A stretch of 64,000 nt of DNA, from contig JAFVQU010000002.1 in assembly GCA_017504625.1 (NCBI GenBank), forward strand, positions 1-64,000. The letters run 5' to 3'. Both the position numbers and the translations under genes were made by a program. Under the pieces are notes generated by a model. It saw nothing but the letters and a program-made list of their open reading frames with translations, did not search any database and was not told where the DNA came from. Below, piece after piece: positions 1 to 8,549 of the stretch (the stretch's first letter is position 1; each line of letters opens with the position of its first letter). Source of the DNA: Clostridia bacterium. GTDB lineage: Bacteria; Bacillota; Clostridia; Oscillospirales; CAG-272.

Positions 1-335
1 CCTGTTGGGCAAGCGTTGGCGGCGTTGATCCCGCCGAATACATCAAAAAATACACCGGTCGTTCTCCGATAGTGCATCTCAAAGACTATTACGGTGAAAA
101 AGACGAGAATATGTACGAGCTTATAGGAATTGACGGCACGAGGAAGCAGCGTCCCTCAAAATTCGAGCTGCGCCCCGTCGGATCTGGTATTCAGGACATT
201 CCCGCAATACTTGAAGCGGCAATTTCGGCAGGCAGTGAATGGGTAGTGATTGAACAGGACAATCCCTCAATGAACCTCACCCCCATGGAATGTGCGAAGA
301 AGAGCATAGATTACATCAAATCACTTAAATGGTAA
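1..335 (+). CDS. Sugar phosphate isomerase/epimerase, C-terminal part
   Basis: Only the last ~110 codons are in the window; the reading frame is open from base 3 and ends at TAA 333-335. The part seen carries the C-terminal strand signature of xylose-isomerase-like TIM barrels: an Asp/Trp-type strand followed by a GVDP segment, Y-I-K-K-Y, G-R and V-H-L-K-D, in which the His/Lys/Asp belong to the metal and substrate site. The end MECAKKSIDYIKSL is typical of the family. It lies 26 bases before a Gfo/Idh oxidoreductase, a common pairing in inositol or rare-sugar catabolism, so both may act on the same sugar. The substrate cannot be told from sequence. Confidence 0.8.
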   Translation, partial: CWASVGGVDPAEYIKKYTGRSPIVHLKDYYGEKDENMYELIGIDGTRKQRPSKFELRPVGSGIQDIPAILEAAISAGSEWVVIEQDNPSMNLTPMECAKKSIDYIKSLKW

Positions 336-361
336 AACAATAAAAAACGGAGGATTTCAAA

Positions 362-1537
362 ATGGCTGAAACCAAGGACGCAAGACTGGACTTCAATATT
401 GTTCAGGAAGAAAACAAAGTTGACACATCCAAAAAGCTCAGAGTGGGTATAATCGGATGCGGATGGATCGCAGATGCTCACATGGATTGTTACAAGAAAA
501 TGGCTGACGTTGAGATAGTTGCCGGAGCAGATCTCGTTCCCGGCAAGGCGGCAGCGTTTATGGCAAAGCACGGTATTCCCGATGCTAAAACAGATTATGC
601 ATCTCACAAGGAAATGCTTGACGACGAAAGTCTGCAGCTTGACGCCGTTTCAATATGCACCTACAACCGACAGCACGCAGAGCCTGCGATCTACGCCCTC
701 AACAAGGGAGTGAACGTTCTCCTTGAAAAGCCCTTCACCGTAACTCTTGACGAGGCAGCTGAGGTTATGAGAGCAGAAAAGGCAAGCGGAAAGATCCTCT
801 CGATCGGTTTCCAGCCCAGACTTGACGCCAATATGCAAATGATCAAAAAGATCGTCGAATCGGGCGAGCTTGGCGATATTTATTACATCCAGACCGGTGG
901 CGGACGCCGCAGAGGTATTCCTACCCCCTTCGGCACGACATTTATTGAAGATAAAACCGCCGGACTCGGCGCACTTGGCGATATCGGCTGCTACTCACTA
1001 GATATGGTGCTCAACGCAATCGGCTATCCCAAGCCTCTTACTGTTACCGGATATAAGAGTGCGTTCTTCGGTAAAGATCCCAACTACTCGGGCTATCGCG
1101 AGGACAAGAAAGCAGAATACGCTTCTCTCTTCTCGGTTGATGACTTCGCTGCGGCATTCATCCGTCTTGAAGGCGGCATAATCCTCGACTTCCGTATTGC
1201 GTGGGCAATGAACCTCAACACTCCCGGCGATACTATCATTCTCGGTACAAAGGGCGGCCTTCGCATTCCCTCAACAGAGTGCTGGAACGGCTCGGTCGGC
1301 GGACCTATGAAGATATACCACGAGGTTGCCGGTCTTCAAACCGAGACTGTGATCCCCACTCTCCCCGGAGGTGACCTCTTCTTTAAGAAGATCCGATCCT
1401 TCCTCGATGCGATCAAGAACGGTGATCCCGCTCCCGTTCCTTCTTCTCAGATCATATACAATCAGGCAATTCTCGACGGTATCGCTCGTTCGGCAGAGCT
1501 TGGACGCGAAATCGAGATCGAAATACCCGAAATCTGA
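362..1537 (+). CDS. Gfo/Idh/MocA family oxidoreductase
   Basis: 391 residues. The N-terminal Rossmann domain has the dinucleotide motif VGIIGCGWIADAH (28-40), and EKP at 122-124 is the usual cofactor/substrate lysine motif of the family. The C-terminal alpha/beta domain is full length. In the usual D-x-G-x-H-x-x-D segment the sequence reads DIGCYSLD (207-214), so the position normally holding the catalytic His is Tyr; this occurs in some subfamilies but weakens any assignment as a classical inositol dehydrogenase. RBS GGAGG lies just before the ATG. Probably an NAD(P)-dependent sugar or cyclitol dehydrogenase co-transcribed with the upstream isomerase. A hairpin terminator follows directly, so it is the last gene of its operon. 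Confidence 0.88.
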   Translation: MAETKDARLDFNIVQEENKVDTSKKLRVGIIGCGWIADAHMDCYKKMADVEIVAGADLVPGKAAAFMAKHGIPDAKTDYASHKEMLDDESLQLDAVSICTYNRQHAEPAIYALNKGVNVLLEKPFTVTLDEAAEVMRAEKASGKILSIGFQPRLDANMQMIKKIVESGELGDIYYIQTGGGRRRGIPTPFGTTFIEDKTAGLGALGDIGCYSLDMVLNAIGYPKPLTVTGYKSAFFGKDPNYSGYREDKKAEYASLFSVDDFAAAFIRLEGGIILDFRIAWAMNLNTPGDTIILGTKGGLRIPSTECWNGSVGGPMKIYHEVAGLQTETVIPTLPGGDLFFKKIRSFLDAIKNGDPAPVPSSQIIYNQAILDGIARSAELGREIEIEIPEI

Positions 1538-1548
1538 TTTTAAAAACA

Positions 1549-1578
1549 CGAAAAGCCGGCTGAAAAGTCGGCTTTTCG
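1549..1578 (+). terminator. Rho-independent terminator after the Gfo/Idh gene
   Basis: Perfect 10-base stem CGAAAAGCCG / CGGCTTTTCG with a 10-base loop, 11 bases after the stop codon; the T-rich 3' arm runs into a modest TATT tail. Confidence 0.75.
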
Positions 1579-1598
1579 TATTGCTTCAACAAAGAAAA

Positions 1599-1616
1599 CC
1601 CCGACACGCGTCGGGG
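1599..1616 (-). terminator. Rho-independent terminator of the maf-mreB-PBP2-cdd operon
   Basis: Seven-base GC stem CCCCGAC / GTCGGGG with a 4-base loop, followed on the minus strand by TTTTCTTT. It sits 7 bases after the cytidine deaminase stop. Confidence 0.8.
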
Positions 1617-1623
1617 TCTTTCA

Positions 1624-2034
1624 TTAACACATCACCGGCTGCCACGCGAAAGGCAACAGGTCGCAGGCTTTTACCTTAACAAGCTGACCGCTCTCATCGT
1701 TAACGATAACAAGAGTATCAGGACAATACTCAAACAGCATCTGTCTGCAATTTCCGCAAGGAGAAAGGACACAATTAGTCGCCTTTTCGTGTACAGCCAC
1801 AATTGTATCAAAATCACGCTCACCTGCCGAGATCGCGATACCCACGGTTATATACTCGGCACAAGAACCGTGTATTCCGTCGCAGTTTACACCCTTATAC
1901 ACCTTGCCGTTCTTACAACGAAGCGCGCAACCGACGGTGTGGTTATAGACTCCGTCATCAAAGTTCTTTTCAAGCACCTCAAGCGCGAGCCTTATAAGCT
2001 CGCGGTCAGGATCGGTTATGGGATATCTTTCCAT
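1624..2034 (-). CDS. cdd: Cytidine deaminase family protein
   Basis: 136 residues, the usual length of a homotetrameric cytidine deaminase. The zinc site is complete: Cys58-Ala-Glu60 (in HGSCAE; Glu is the proton shuttle) and P-C93-G-N-C96-R-Q. It would convert cytidine and deoxycytidine to uridine for pyrimidine salvage. The first ligand is Cys in a G-S-C-A-E context, and the following segment YITVGIAIS also resembles blasticidin-S-deaminase-like members, so a neighbouring subfamily is possible. It is the last gene of a minus-strand operon, 15 bases after PBP2, and is followed by a strong terminator. Its link to the upstream cell-wall genes is probably only co-transcription. Confidence 0.85.
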   Translation of the reverse strand: MERYPITDPDRELIRLALEVLEKNFDDGVYNHTVGCALRCKNGKVYKGVNCDGIHGSCAEYITVGIAISAGERDFDTIVAVHEKATNCVLSPCGNCRQMLFEYCPDTLVIVNDESGQLVKVKACDLLPFAWQPVMC

Positions 2035-2049
2035 AGCATCTCCTCCCTG

Positions 2050-4149
2050 TCAATCAACCTTATAATATGCCTCAAGCACCTCACTTGCAGCTATTGCCGC
2101 ATAAGAGCCTCCGCCCGCGTGCTCAATAACAGAGCAAATGACTATCTCGGGGCGATCGTAGGGCGCGGCGCAAACAAAAAGTCCGTTTTCCTCAGCCGTA
2201 CCGCCAAGCTCTGCCGTACCGGTCTTTCCGCCTACAATAACGGGAACCGCGCGCATATATCTCGATACCGACGAGGATGACTCAACCATCTGTCGCATAC
2301 CCTCCTTGACTGCGTCGGTAGCCTCCTTGGTCAATGCGACCGCGCCGAGTATTTCGGGCTCCGTCTTAACCGTCGCCACATCACTGCCGTATTCTCTCGC
2401 CTCAAGGAAAAGGTGCGCGGCATATCTCGTTCCGCCGTTGAGCAAGGTTGCAAGATAGGACGCCATCTGTATCGGCGTGAAGTTGTTGTCAGACTGACCT
2501 ATCGCCGCCGCGATCGTGTTTCCCGGCTTCCATACCTCAAGTCCATTCAATTCTCTATAAAGAGGCCCCGCGAGTATTCCCCGCTTTTCGCCAAGCTCAA
2601 TTCCGGTGTACTGACCGAGTCCGTAGCCCGTGCAGTACTCGTTCATAAGGTCGATGCCCATAATTCTGCCAAGCTCAAAGAAATAGCAGTTACAGGAGAC
2701 CTTAAGCGCGCCCACCGCGTCTATATCTCCGTGCGAGCCGGGATATATCCAGCATTTCGGCGAGTATGACGGAGCGTAATACATATACCTTCCGCTGCAA
2801 TTAATACAATCGGTAGCCTTTACCGTGCCGCTTGACACTCCCGCCGCGACCATTCCAAGCTTGAAGGTCGAGCCGGGCGCGTAAAGTCCGTCAAGCGCTC
2901 TGTTGTAAAGCGGTCTTGCCGAATCGGCAAGGTATTCATTATATTTCTCACTGAAAAGTGAAAGATCGTAGGTCGGATACGACGCGATAGCCAAAACCTC
3001 TCCGTTATTCGGATCGATTGCAGTCAGCGCCCCCGCCTCAGAGTTCTGCATAACTTCGACGTTATATTTAAGTCCGTCCTCCGCGGCTATTTGAAGGTCA
3101 ATATCAATTGTAAGATACACGTCAAGTCCCGCTATCGGCTCAACCTCAACGCGTCTGTCTATAACGTTTCCGTCACCGTCCTCGGTGACGAGCATAACGC
3201 CGTCAACTCCGCGCAAATACTCCTCAAATGCCTTTTCACAGCCGTCCAGTCCGACTACATCGTTCATACCGTAACCCTGCGACTTGTAATAATCCCATTG
3301 CTCTGAGGGAATATTGCCGACTCTGCCGAGAATGTGCGAGGCATAGCCCGGATAAGCATATTTTCTTTCGGTAACTATCTCAAAATCGGCACCGACTACC
3401 GAAAGCTCCTTTATATATGATATAAACCCGACGTCAAGTCCCGAAGCCACGACAAAGCGGTTATATATCGAGAAATCCTTGACCTCCATGTCGTAGCGCA
3501 TTCTGATAATTTCATCTATCTGCTCGTCGCTGAAGGTTGGAGTGCCGTCCGTGTCGGTAGCGTTTATTTTATATCTTTGAAGCAACCAATCCACTATTTC
3601 GCTCTCGCTTGGGAACGCGTCGGGATTGCTCTTATAAAACTCGTCAAGATATGCCACGGTGAGCTGATTTTTCGCGATCTCGCACTCATCCTCAAGCTCG
3701 TCCTGCGCTATTCTTTTGAGCAACCTGTAATAAATATCGGATTCGCCGTCGAGAGCCTCGGCGGTGTATCTGTAATTTGGATACTTCCCTTCAAACGGGA
3801 AGCTGCTCTCAGCCGCCCTGTCGGCATTTCCCGTGCTTCTGAGAGCGTATATTACCTGTAATATCGCGTAATTGCGATCAATATTCGTAGCCGCCATTGC
3901 GTCGTAGTCAAATACGAGGTCGTAGCTGTACTCGTTATATACAAGCACCTTTCCGTTTCTGTCGTATATCTGTCCGCGCAGAGCCGCTATCGGCTCTCTT
4001 CTCTCGTACGTATCGGTAACTATGATCTTCGGGCCCGCATTAAGCGTAACGTTGATCATTTTCACAAAATAGACAAGACAAATAACGGCAAATATGATGG
4101 CTACCGCAAAAATACGGATAAGCGTCTTTCTGTTGTCTCTCATAATCAC
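2050..4149 (-). CDS. Penicillin-binding protein 2 (class B, elongation transpeptidase)
   Basis: 699 residues. One N-terminal membrane helix (about 10-30) anchors a dimerisation domain starting near TYERREPIAALRGQIYDR (47-64), and the transpeptidase domain carries all three active-site motifs: S427-T-F-K430 (nucleophile Ser427), S485-C-N487 and K642-T-G644. It cross-links peptidoglycan in the periplasmic space during side-wall growth. The operon with mreB supports an elongasome role (PBP2/MrdA-like) rather than a septal one. The start GTG overlaps the CPBP gene stop as GTGA; an ATG two codons later (4143) is the alternative. No good Shine-Dalgarno precedes either, so translation is probably coupled to the upstream gene. 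Confidence 0.9.
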   Translation of the reverse strand: MIMRDNRKTLIRIFAVAIIFAVICLVYFVKMINVTLNAGPKIIVTDTYERREPIAALRGQIYDRNGKVLVYNEYSYDLVFDYDAMAATNIDRNYAILQVIYALRSTGNADRAAESSFPFEGKYPNYRYTAEALDGESDIYYRLLKRIAQDELEDECEIAKNQLTVAYLDEFYKSNPDAFPSESEIVDWLLQRYKINATDTDGTPTFSDEQIDEIIRMRYDMEVKDFSIYNRFVVASGLDVGFISYIKELSVVGADFEIVTERKYAYPGYASHILGRVGNIPSEQWDYYKSQGYGMNDVVGLDGCEKAFEEYLRGVDGVMLVTEDGDGNVIDRRVEVEPIAGLDVYLTIDIDLQIAAEDGLKYNVEVMQNSEAGALTAIDPNNGEVLAIASYPTYDLSLFSEKYNEYLADSARPLYNRALDGLYAPGSTFKLGMVAAGVSSGTVKATDCINCSGRYMYYAPSYSPKCWIYPGSHGDIDAVGALKVSCNCYFFELGRIMGIDLMNEYCTGYGLGQYTGIELGEKRGILAGPLYRELNGLEVWKPGNTIAAAIGQSDNNFTPIQMASYLATLLNGGTRYAAHLFLEAREYGSDVATVKTEPEILGAVALTKEATDAVKEGMRQMVESSSSVSRYMRAVPVIVGGKTGTAELGGTAEENGLFVCAAPYDRPEIVICSVIEHAGGGSYAAIAASEVLEAYYKVD

Positions 4150-5165
4150 GGAATCAGGGAAAGAGTGATCTCAATAACGTAAAAAACGATCATGCAGATC
4201 ATACCCACGTTTACGAACACTGTAGAAAAACGCTCGCTGCGCGGGATATCGATCTCGCCCTTACCAAAACGCAGCTTGTTGCGGAAGACGAGGGGTAGCA
4301 CTATCGCGCACGCGATAGACGAATACACCATAACGTTGAAAAGCAACATAAAGACGATCCAGAGCCACTTTTCAGCAAAAATATCAATCATCTGCTCGAC
4401 TGTCGGATAGTTCATCTCAAGAAGCTCCGCAAGCGCGTCGCTCATCAAGGTCGTAAACACGCTGCCAAAGAAGTTGATGACCGAATGGATAGCTACGCAA
4501 AGCCATATCCTGCCCGTGTTCATATACACGTAGCCAAGCAAAAATCCGAGCATCGCCGCATAGAAAAACTGATAGAAATTGCCGTGCATAAGTCCGAAGA
4601 TCACGCCAGACAAAAGCGCAGAAATAAAGCAACCGTATTTTCCTGTACGGTCAATAAGAAGCTTTCGGAAAACGAACTCCTCGCCGATCGGAGCAACAAT
4701 CACCACGAAAAGCGCGGTTACCCACATATTGCCGTTAACGACTGCGTCAAGTCCGTTCGTATAATCGTTGCCGGTAACTCCCGACAAAGCCGCCATCAAT
4801 CCGTTACCCATATACGCGCCGATATACATAAGACCAAATCCAACCGCAAAGTAAGATGCGATCTCGCCAAAGCCTATTCGTCTTTTCTCGGGCGGCATCG
4901 GCTTCACGCCCCTCAAAAACGCAATAAGCACAGGGAGCGCGAAAAGGTACATCGACACAGGGGTTACGAGATTTAAAAACAAATGACTATAATAAAATTC
5001 CTCATTTGCGCTCAGAACGGCTATCTGTATAACAAGCGACACGACGATGCTGAGCCCAGAGAAAATAAGATATCCAAATCCGATCCTTGAAAACTCTCTT
5101 TTCGCTTTCCCAAGATCGTTTTTTTGCTCGACACGGAGGTCAAATTCGTTCATTTCATTATTCAT
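4146..5165 (-). CDS. CPBP family intramembrane metalloprotease
   Basis: 339 residues with about eight hydrophobic segments. The Abi/CPBP motifs are present: E162-E-F-V-F-R-K168 (motif 1), H194 in GLMHGN (motif 2) and H227 in AIHSVINFF (motif 3), as in Rce1-type glutamate intramembrane proteases. I chose the ATG at 5165 because GGAGGTG lies 5 bases upstream (5171-5177); the in-frame upstream ATG at 5186 lies on the far side of this site and has none. It sits between mreB and PBP2 and overlaps PBP2 by 4 bases. MreC and MreD normally occupy this position. Its substrate is unknown; a role in processing or regulating the elongation machinery is inference from context only. Confidence 0.87.
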   Translation of the reverse strand: MNNEMNEFDLRVEQKNDLGKAKREFSRIGFGYLIFSGLSIVVSLVIQIAVLSANEEFYYSHLFLNLVTPVSMYLFALPVLIAFLRGVKPMPPEKRRIGFGEIASYFAVGFGLMYIGAYMGNGLMAALSGVTGNDYTNGLDAVVNGNMWVTALFVVIVAPIGEEFVFRKLLIDRTGKYGCFISALLSGVIFGLMHGNFYQFFYAAMLGFLLGYVYMNTGRIWLCVAIHSVINFFGSVFTTLMSDALAELLEMNYPTVEQMIDIFAEKWLWIVFMLLFNVMVYSSIACAIVLPLVFRNKLRFGKGEIDIPRSERFSTVFVNVGMICMIVFYVIEITLSLIP

Positions 5166-5187
5166 TTGTACACCTCCAAAATTCAAA

Positions 5188-6195
5188 TTATCTGTTCTTG
5201 TAAAGAATACCGCCGGGTACTATGCTCGGCTTTTCGATAAGGCGTCCAAGTCCTATGCACTCACAATCCATAGGGCTCTTCGCAACGGTGACGCGTAAGC
5301 GCGTCTTCGCGCTGATAAGCTCTGCTATTCCGTGCATATTCGCGCCGCCGCCGACGAGCATGATACCATAACTCGAAATATCTCCCGCTATCTCGGGGGG
5401 AGTTATCTCAAGCAATCCGGTGATCGTGCGGCAGATAGCCTCGACAGCTCTGCTCATAGCAAGGTGTATGTCATCACATCCAACCATAATAGCCTGAGCG
5501 CACTTAAGCCTTTCGTTACGACCGCTGACCTCAACGCTTCCTCTCTTGGAATTTGGCAAGGCAGAGCCGATACGCACCTTAAGCATCTCCGCGCTGAATT
5601 CACCTATGTATAGATCCTTACGGCTCTTAAGACTCGCAATTATCGCGTTGTCAATTCTGTCACCGCCAAGCTTTACCGCCTTTGATCTGACGATACCGCC
5701 CGAGCTGATTACAGATACCTGCGTCATTCCGCCGCCCACGTCAACTATCATACATCCCTTGGGGCTGTTGATATTAAGTCCCGCGCCGACCGCAGACGCA
5801 ATTGGCGAGGATATTATTCCAACCGCCTTTGCACCCGCCTCAAATATAGCGTCCTCAAGAGCGCGGCGCTCGACCTCGGTACAGTTATGCGGCGCGCCTA
5901 CAAGCACTACGGGGCGGTTGAAAAGTGAAAGCGCGCCTGTCAGCTTGAAATGCTCGTGAAGCATCATCGCGGTAACCTCAATATCGGTTACAACTCCGTC
6001 TCTGATAGGTCTGAAGGCTTCAATATGGGAGGGGGTTTTGCCTATCATAAGCTTTGCTTCTTTTCCTACAGCGACAACCGCTTCATCACGCTTGTCAATC
6101 GCAACGACGGTAGGTGAACGCATTATTATTCCCTGACCACGCATATACATTCTCGTGTTTGACGTTCCGATGTCAAGTCCGATGTGCTTTGGCAT
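5188..6195 (-). CDS. mreB: Rod shape-determining protein MreB/Mbl (bacterial actin)
   Basis: 335 residues, normal for MreB. The actin-fold ATP-binding signatures are visible: phosphate 1 I-G-L-D-I-G-T-S-N-T (5-14), phosphate 2 V-D-V-G-G-G-M-T (151-158) and the C-terminal adenosine motif M-L-V-G-G-G-A-N. P-I-A-S-A-V-G-A-G-L (131-140) is highly diagnostic of MreB. It polymerises under the membrane and directs side-wall synthesis. A clear AAAGGAGG site precedes the ATG. It is followed after 22 bases by a CPBP protease and then PBP2; mreC and mreD are not in this operon. Several MreB paralogues (Mbl, MreBH) exist in Firmicutes and I cannot tell which one this is. Confidence 0.92.
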   Translation of the reverse strand: MPKHIGLDIGTSNTRMYMRGQGIIMRSPTVVAIDKRDEAVVAVGKEAKLMIGKTPSHIEAFRPIRDGVVTDIEVTAMMLHEHFKLTGALSLFNRPVVLVGAPHNCTEVERRALEDAIFEAGAKAVGIISSPIASAVGAGLNINSPKGCMIVDVGGGMTQVSVISSGGIVRSKAVKLGGDRIDNAIIASLKSRKDLYIGEFSAEMLKVRIGSALPNSKRGSVEVSGRNERLKCAQAIMVGCDDIHLAMSRAVEAICRTITGLLEITPPEIAGDISSYGIMLVGGGANMHGIAELISAKTRLRVTVAKSPMDCECIGLGRLIEKPSIVPGGILYKNR

Positions 6196-6233
6196 AAAAC
6201 TCCCTCCTTTCCCGTTTTTAATTAATTTTCAAC

Positions 6234-6812
6234 TTAAAATTCTATTTTAAACTCTTCCTTCAGAGTTTTGAACAAGAGATGTGCGGGAAGGCCCACGACG
6301 TTGAAATAATCGCCCTCAATTCCTTTTATATAAGCACTTGCCTTGCCCTGTATAGCGTACGCGCCTGCCTTATCACGAGGCTCGCCGCTCTCTATATATT
6401 TTTGTATGTCGCTATCGGTCATTTTGTCAAAGCAGACCTTGGTCGATTCAGCGCGACTTGCTTCCTTGCCGTTGTAATAAAGGTAAATTCCGCTTATGAC
6501 CTCGTGCGCGTTATCCGACAATAGCTTGAGCATTCTATGCGCGTCAGCATTATCACGAGGCTTTCCGAGGAATTCCCCTTCAGCATAAACCAACGTATCG
6601 CAAGCGATAATCAACGTGTCTGCCTTCGCGCTATTAGCAAGGCTTTCAAGCACGGCTCTGCCCTTTCTCTCCGCTATCGTCATAACGAGTGTTTTAGGGT
6701 CATTTATATCACAATTTTCGTCGACGTCCGCGACTATTATTTCAAAATCGATCCCGAGATTTTCAAGTATTTCTTTTCTTCTCGGCGATTTGGATGCAAG
6801 AATTATTCTCAT
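6234..6812 (-). CDS. maf: Maf nucleoside triphosphate pyrophosphatase
   Basis: 192 residues, the normal size. The N-terminal signature L-A-S-K-S-P-R-R (5-12) and I-A-C-D-T-L-V (68-74, with the catalytic Asp) are both present, as is the C-terminal segment EGDYFNVVGLP. Members hydrolyse non-canonical or modified NTPs (dTTP/UTP/CTP types) and affect septum formation when overproduced. It is the first gene of the mreB operon, a frequent place for maf in Firmicutes. The RBS is the weak GAGAG. A strong promoter lies about 60 bases upstream. Confidence 0.92.
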   Translation of the reverse strand: MRIILASKSPRRKEILENLGIDFEIIVADVDENCDINDPKTLVMTIAERKGRAVLESLANSAKADTLIIACDTLVYAEGEFLGKPRDNADAHRMLKLLSDNAHEVISGIYLYYNGKEASRAESTKVCFDKMTDSDIQKYIESGEPRDKAGAYAIQGKASAYIKGIEGDYFNVVGLPAHLLFKTLKEEFKIEF

Positions 6813-6837
6813 AAAATAAGCTCTCTTCTCTTTTTCG

Positions 6838-6852
6838 GGGCAGACTACCCCA
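6838..6852 (-). promoter_or_regulatory. Small hairpin in the maf operon leader
   Basis: GGGGTAGTCTGCCCC on the minus strand (GGGG/CCCC or GGGGTA-type stem), about 15 bases after the predicted transcription start and 25 bases before maf. It is short and has no U-run, so it is more likely a 5' stabilising hairpin than a terminator. Confidence 0.4.
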
Positions 6853-6873
6853 TAATATAATTATACAGAGTAT

Positions 6874-6902
6874 ATTATATCACAAAACATCGTTTTTTTC
6901 AA
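6874..6902 (-). promoter_or_regulatory. Sigma-A promoter of the maf-mreB operon
   Basis: On the minus strand TTGAAA (6897-6902), 17-base spacer, TATAAT (6874-6879). The position fits the operon start at maf. Confidence 0.8.
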
Positions 6903-6973
6903 GTCCATTATTGGAATAATTTAATATTATTTAATATCTTCTCAATCGAATAATAGTACATATCTCCATCTTA

Positions 6974-7036
6974 TTTTTGGGGAGTTTTTGAAGGTTGAGG
7001 GGGTGCGGGGGGGGGAGAGGGAAACTTTTTTCAAAA
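6974..7036. repeat. Partial copy of a G-rich stem-loop repeat
   Basis: Resembles the full copy at 7112-7190 (TTTTGGGGAGTTTTTGAAGG, then a G-run and GAGGGAAACTTTTTT) but breaks off before the 3' arm of the hairpin. With the copy at 7112 it fills most of the 390-base gene-free stretch 6813-7204. The rest of that stretch (7037-7111) shows no gene or obvious motif. Confidence 0.6.
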
Positions 7037-7111
7037 GCACCTGCGGTGCGGCATTAGCTCGTGTGTCGTTATCCACGCCCAAATTTATCCCTCGACAATA
7101 CAATCCCCTTA

Positions 7112-7190
7112 TTTTGGGGGAGTTTTTGAAGGGTAAGGGGGTGCAGGGGGAGAGGGAAACTTTTTAAAAAAGTTTCCCTCTCCCCCTGCG
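7112..7190 (-). repeat. G-rich stem-loop repeat acting as terminator after the DUF815 gene
   Basis: Perfect 23-base inverted repeat from GCAGGGGGAGAGGGAAAC to its complement (7143-7189), 15 bases after the stop of the DUF815 gene, with an A/T-rich loop. On the plus strand it is preceded by TTTTGGGGGAGTTTTTGAAG and a second G-rich block. Related copies lie at 6974, 19956, 44964 and 63099. The very stable hairpin could terminate transcription or protect 3' ends. Confidence 0.7.
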
Positions 7191-7204
7191 TCTATCTATT
7201 ATAT

Positions 7205-8515
7205 TCAATTCAACCCGCACAAATGATTTATAAACTGCTGCGCGGTTCTGCCCGAAATTCCTCCGCCGAGCATTTCCCACTTATGCGCCTCGGCAATGAT
7301 CTGATCGGGCGGCATAGTGATCTCGGGGTGTCGTGCGGCAAGTGACAAAACAATATTGTCAAACTCTGCGCGCGATGGCTTGAAATATCCTATTGAAACA
7401 CCGAAACGGTTGACAAGTGAAAGCTTTTCCTCGATAGTTTCGCTGCGGTGGATATCGCCGCGCATAGTCGAGTCGTTTCTATCGTTCCAAGTTTCCTTGA
7501 TAAGATGGCGGCGGTTTGAGGTCGCGTAAATTAGTACGTTATCGGGCTTATTTTCAACTCCGCCCTCAATTATCGCTTTTAAGTACTTATACTCAATCTC
7601 ACTTTCCTCAAACGAGAGGTCGTCCATATAGATGATAAAGCGGTAGTTGCGGTTCTTGATCTCGGAAATTATCTTTGAAAGGCAACCGAACTGATGCTTG
7701 TATATCTCTATCATGCGAAGTCCGCGGTCGTAGTACTGATTGACGATAGCCTTGATGCTTGTGCTCTTACCCGTGCCGCTATCTCCGTAAAGAAGCAGAT
7801 TATTCGCTCCCTTGCCGTTGACAAAAGCCTCGGTGTTATCAATAAGCGCCTTTTTCTGAGGCTCATAACCTATAAGATCATCAAGCTGTACCGCCTGCAT
7901 ATTCGTAATAGCGCGGAATTTAACAGACGTGAAATCCGCGCTGTTCTCAACTCTGAAAGCCTTGTTAAGACCAAACATTCCAACGCCGTATTTCTTGTAG
8001 AAATCGGCGACGAGGAAAAAGACCGCCTCGCCGTCAGCCGCTTTTTCGATAGCTGACGAGAGCGCTTTTACCTTTTCGCTGACGTTCTTGTTAAAGATCT
8101 GCTCTCTCTTTGCAATCGCTTGGTAGTTTGAAAGCGTCGAAAAACAGTTTATACCAAGCGCGCTTTCTATGTCTGAAAAATCAAAGTCAAAAAGCGACTT
8201 AAATACCGAAAAATCATTGATGGCAAAGCCGTTGACCGTTCCCTCCTGAATACCCGCTTTTTCATAAGTTAAGCTAAAGGGATTTTCGTCGGTTATCATC
8301 AAAAAGGTGAGATAATTGTGCCAGAGATTTTCGTCAAAGCCGTATTTGGTCGCCAATTCGAGTAAACGGCGCACCTGTGCGTATATTCTCGTGCGGAGAT
8401 CGTCCTCGCTCGCGCTTTTTTCGTCAAAATCCTTGAAAACCTTGCCAAGCTCCGACAAAATAGTGCCGTTAAGACAATCTCTGTATAAAATCAGTTTAGA
8501 TATTTCGCGGTACAT
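7205..8515 (-). CDS. DUF815 family AAA+ ATPase
   Basis: 436 residues from the ATG at 8515, chosen because AGAGGAAA lies 7 bases upstream; the longer in-frame start at 8566 has no RBS. The N-terminal ~210 residues are helical and family-specific. The C-terminal half holds the ATPase core: D-D-L-I-G-Y-E just before Walker A G-D-S-G-T-G-K-S-T (about 244-252), Walker B I-I-Y-M-D-D-L-S-F (about 293-301), a sensor-1 A-T-S-N-R-R, and an arginine-rich lid. DUF815 proteins are widespread single-gene ATPases in Firmicutes and Proteobacteria with no agreed function. Terminal G-G-I-S-G-R-T-A-Q-Q-F is the conserved sensor-2 region. A stem-loop repeat follows the stop. Confidence 0.85.
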   Translation of the reverse strand: MYREISKLILYRDCLNGTILSELGKVFKDFDEKSASEDDLRTRIYAQVRRLLELATKYGFDENLWHNYLTFLMITDENPFSLTYEKAGIQEGTVNGFAINDFSVFKSLFDFDFSDIESALGINCFSTLSNYQAIAKREQIFNKNVSEKVKALSSAIEKAADGEAVFFLVADFYKKYGVGMFGLNKAFRVENSADFTSVKFRAITNMQAVQLDDLIGYEPQKKALIDNTEAFVNGKGANNLLLYGDSGTGKSTSIKAIVNQYYDRGLRMIEIYKHQFGCLSKIISEIKNRNYRFIIYMDDLSFEESEIEYKYLKAIIEGGVENKPDNVLIYATSNRRHLIKETWNDRNDSTMRGDIHRSETIEEKLSLVNRFGVSIGYFKPSRAEFDNIVLSLAARHPEITMPPDQIIAEAHKWEMLGGGISGRTAQQFINHLCGLN

Positions 8516-8549
8516 AGATTTTTCCTCTTTGTGATTAGAGTGTATGACA

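Noticed and set aside
5166..5186. Longer start of the CPBP protease
   Set aside because: The ribosome binding site GGAGGTG lies inside this stretch and fits only the ATG at 5165.
6977..7200. G-rich blocks as CRISPR or minisatellite
   Set aside because: Only two diverged copies here, no regular spacers; the relation to the copies at 44964 and 63099 supports dispersed stem-loops.
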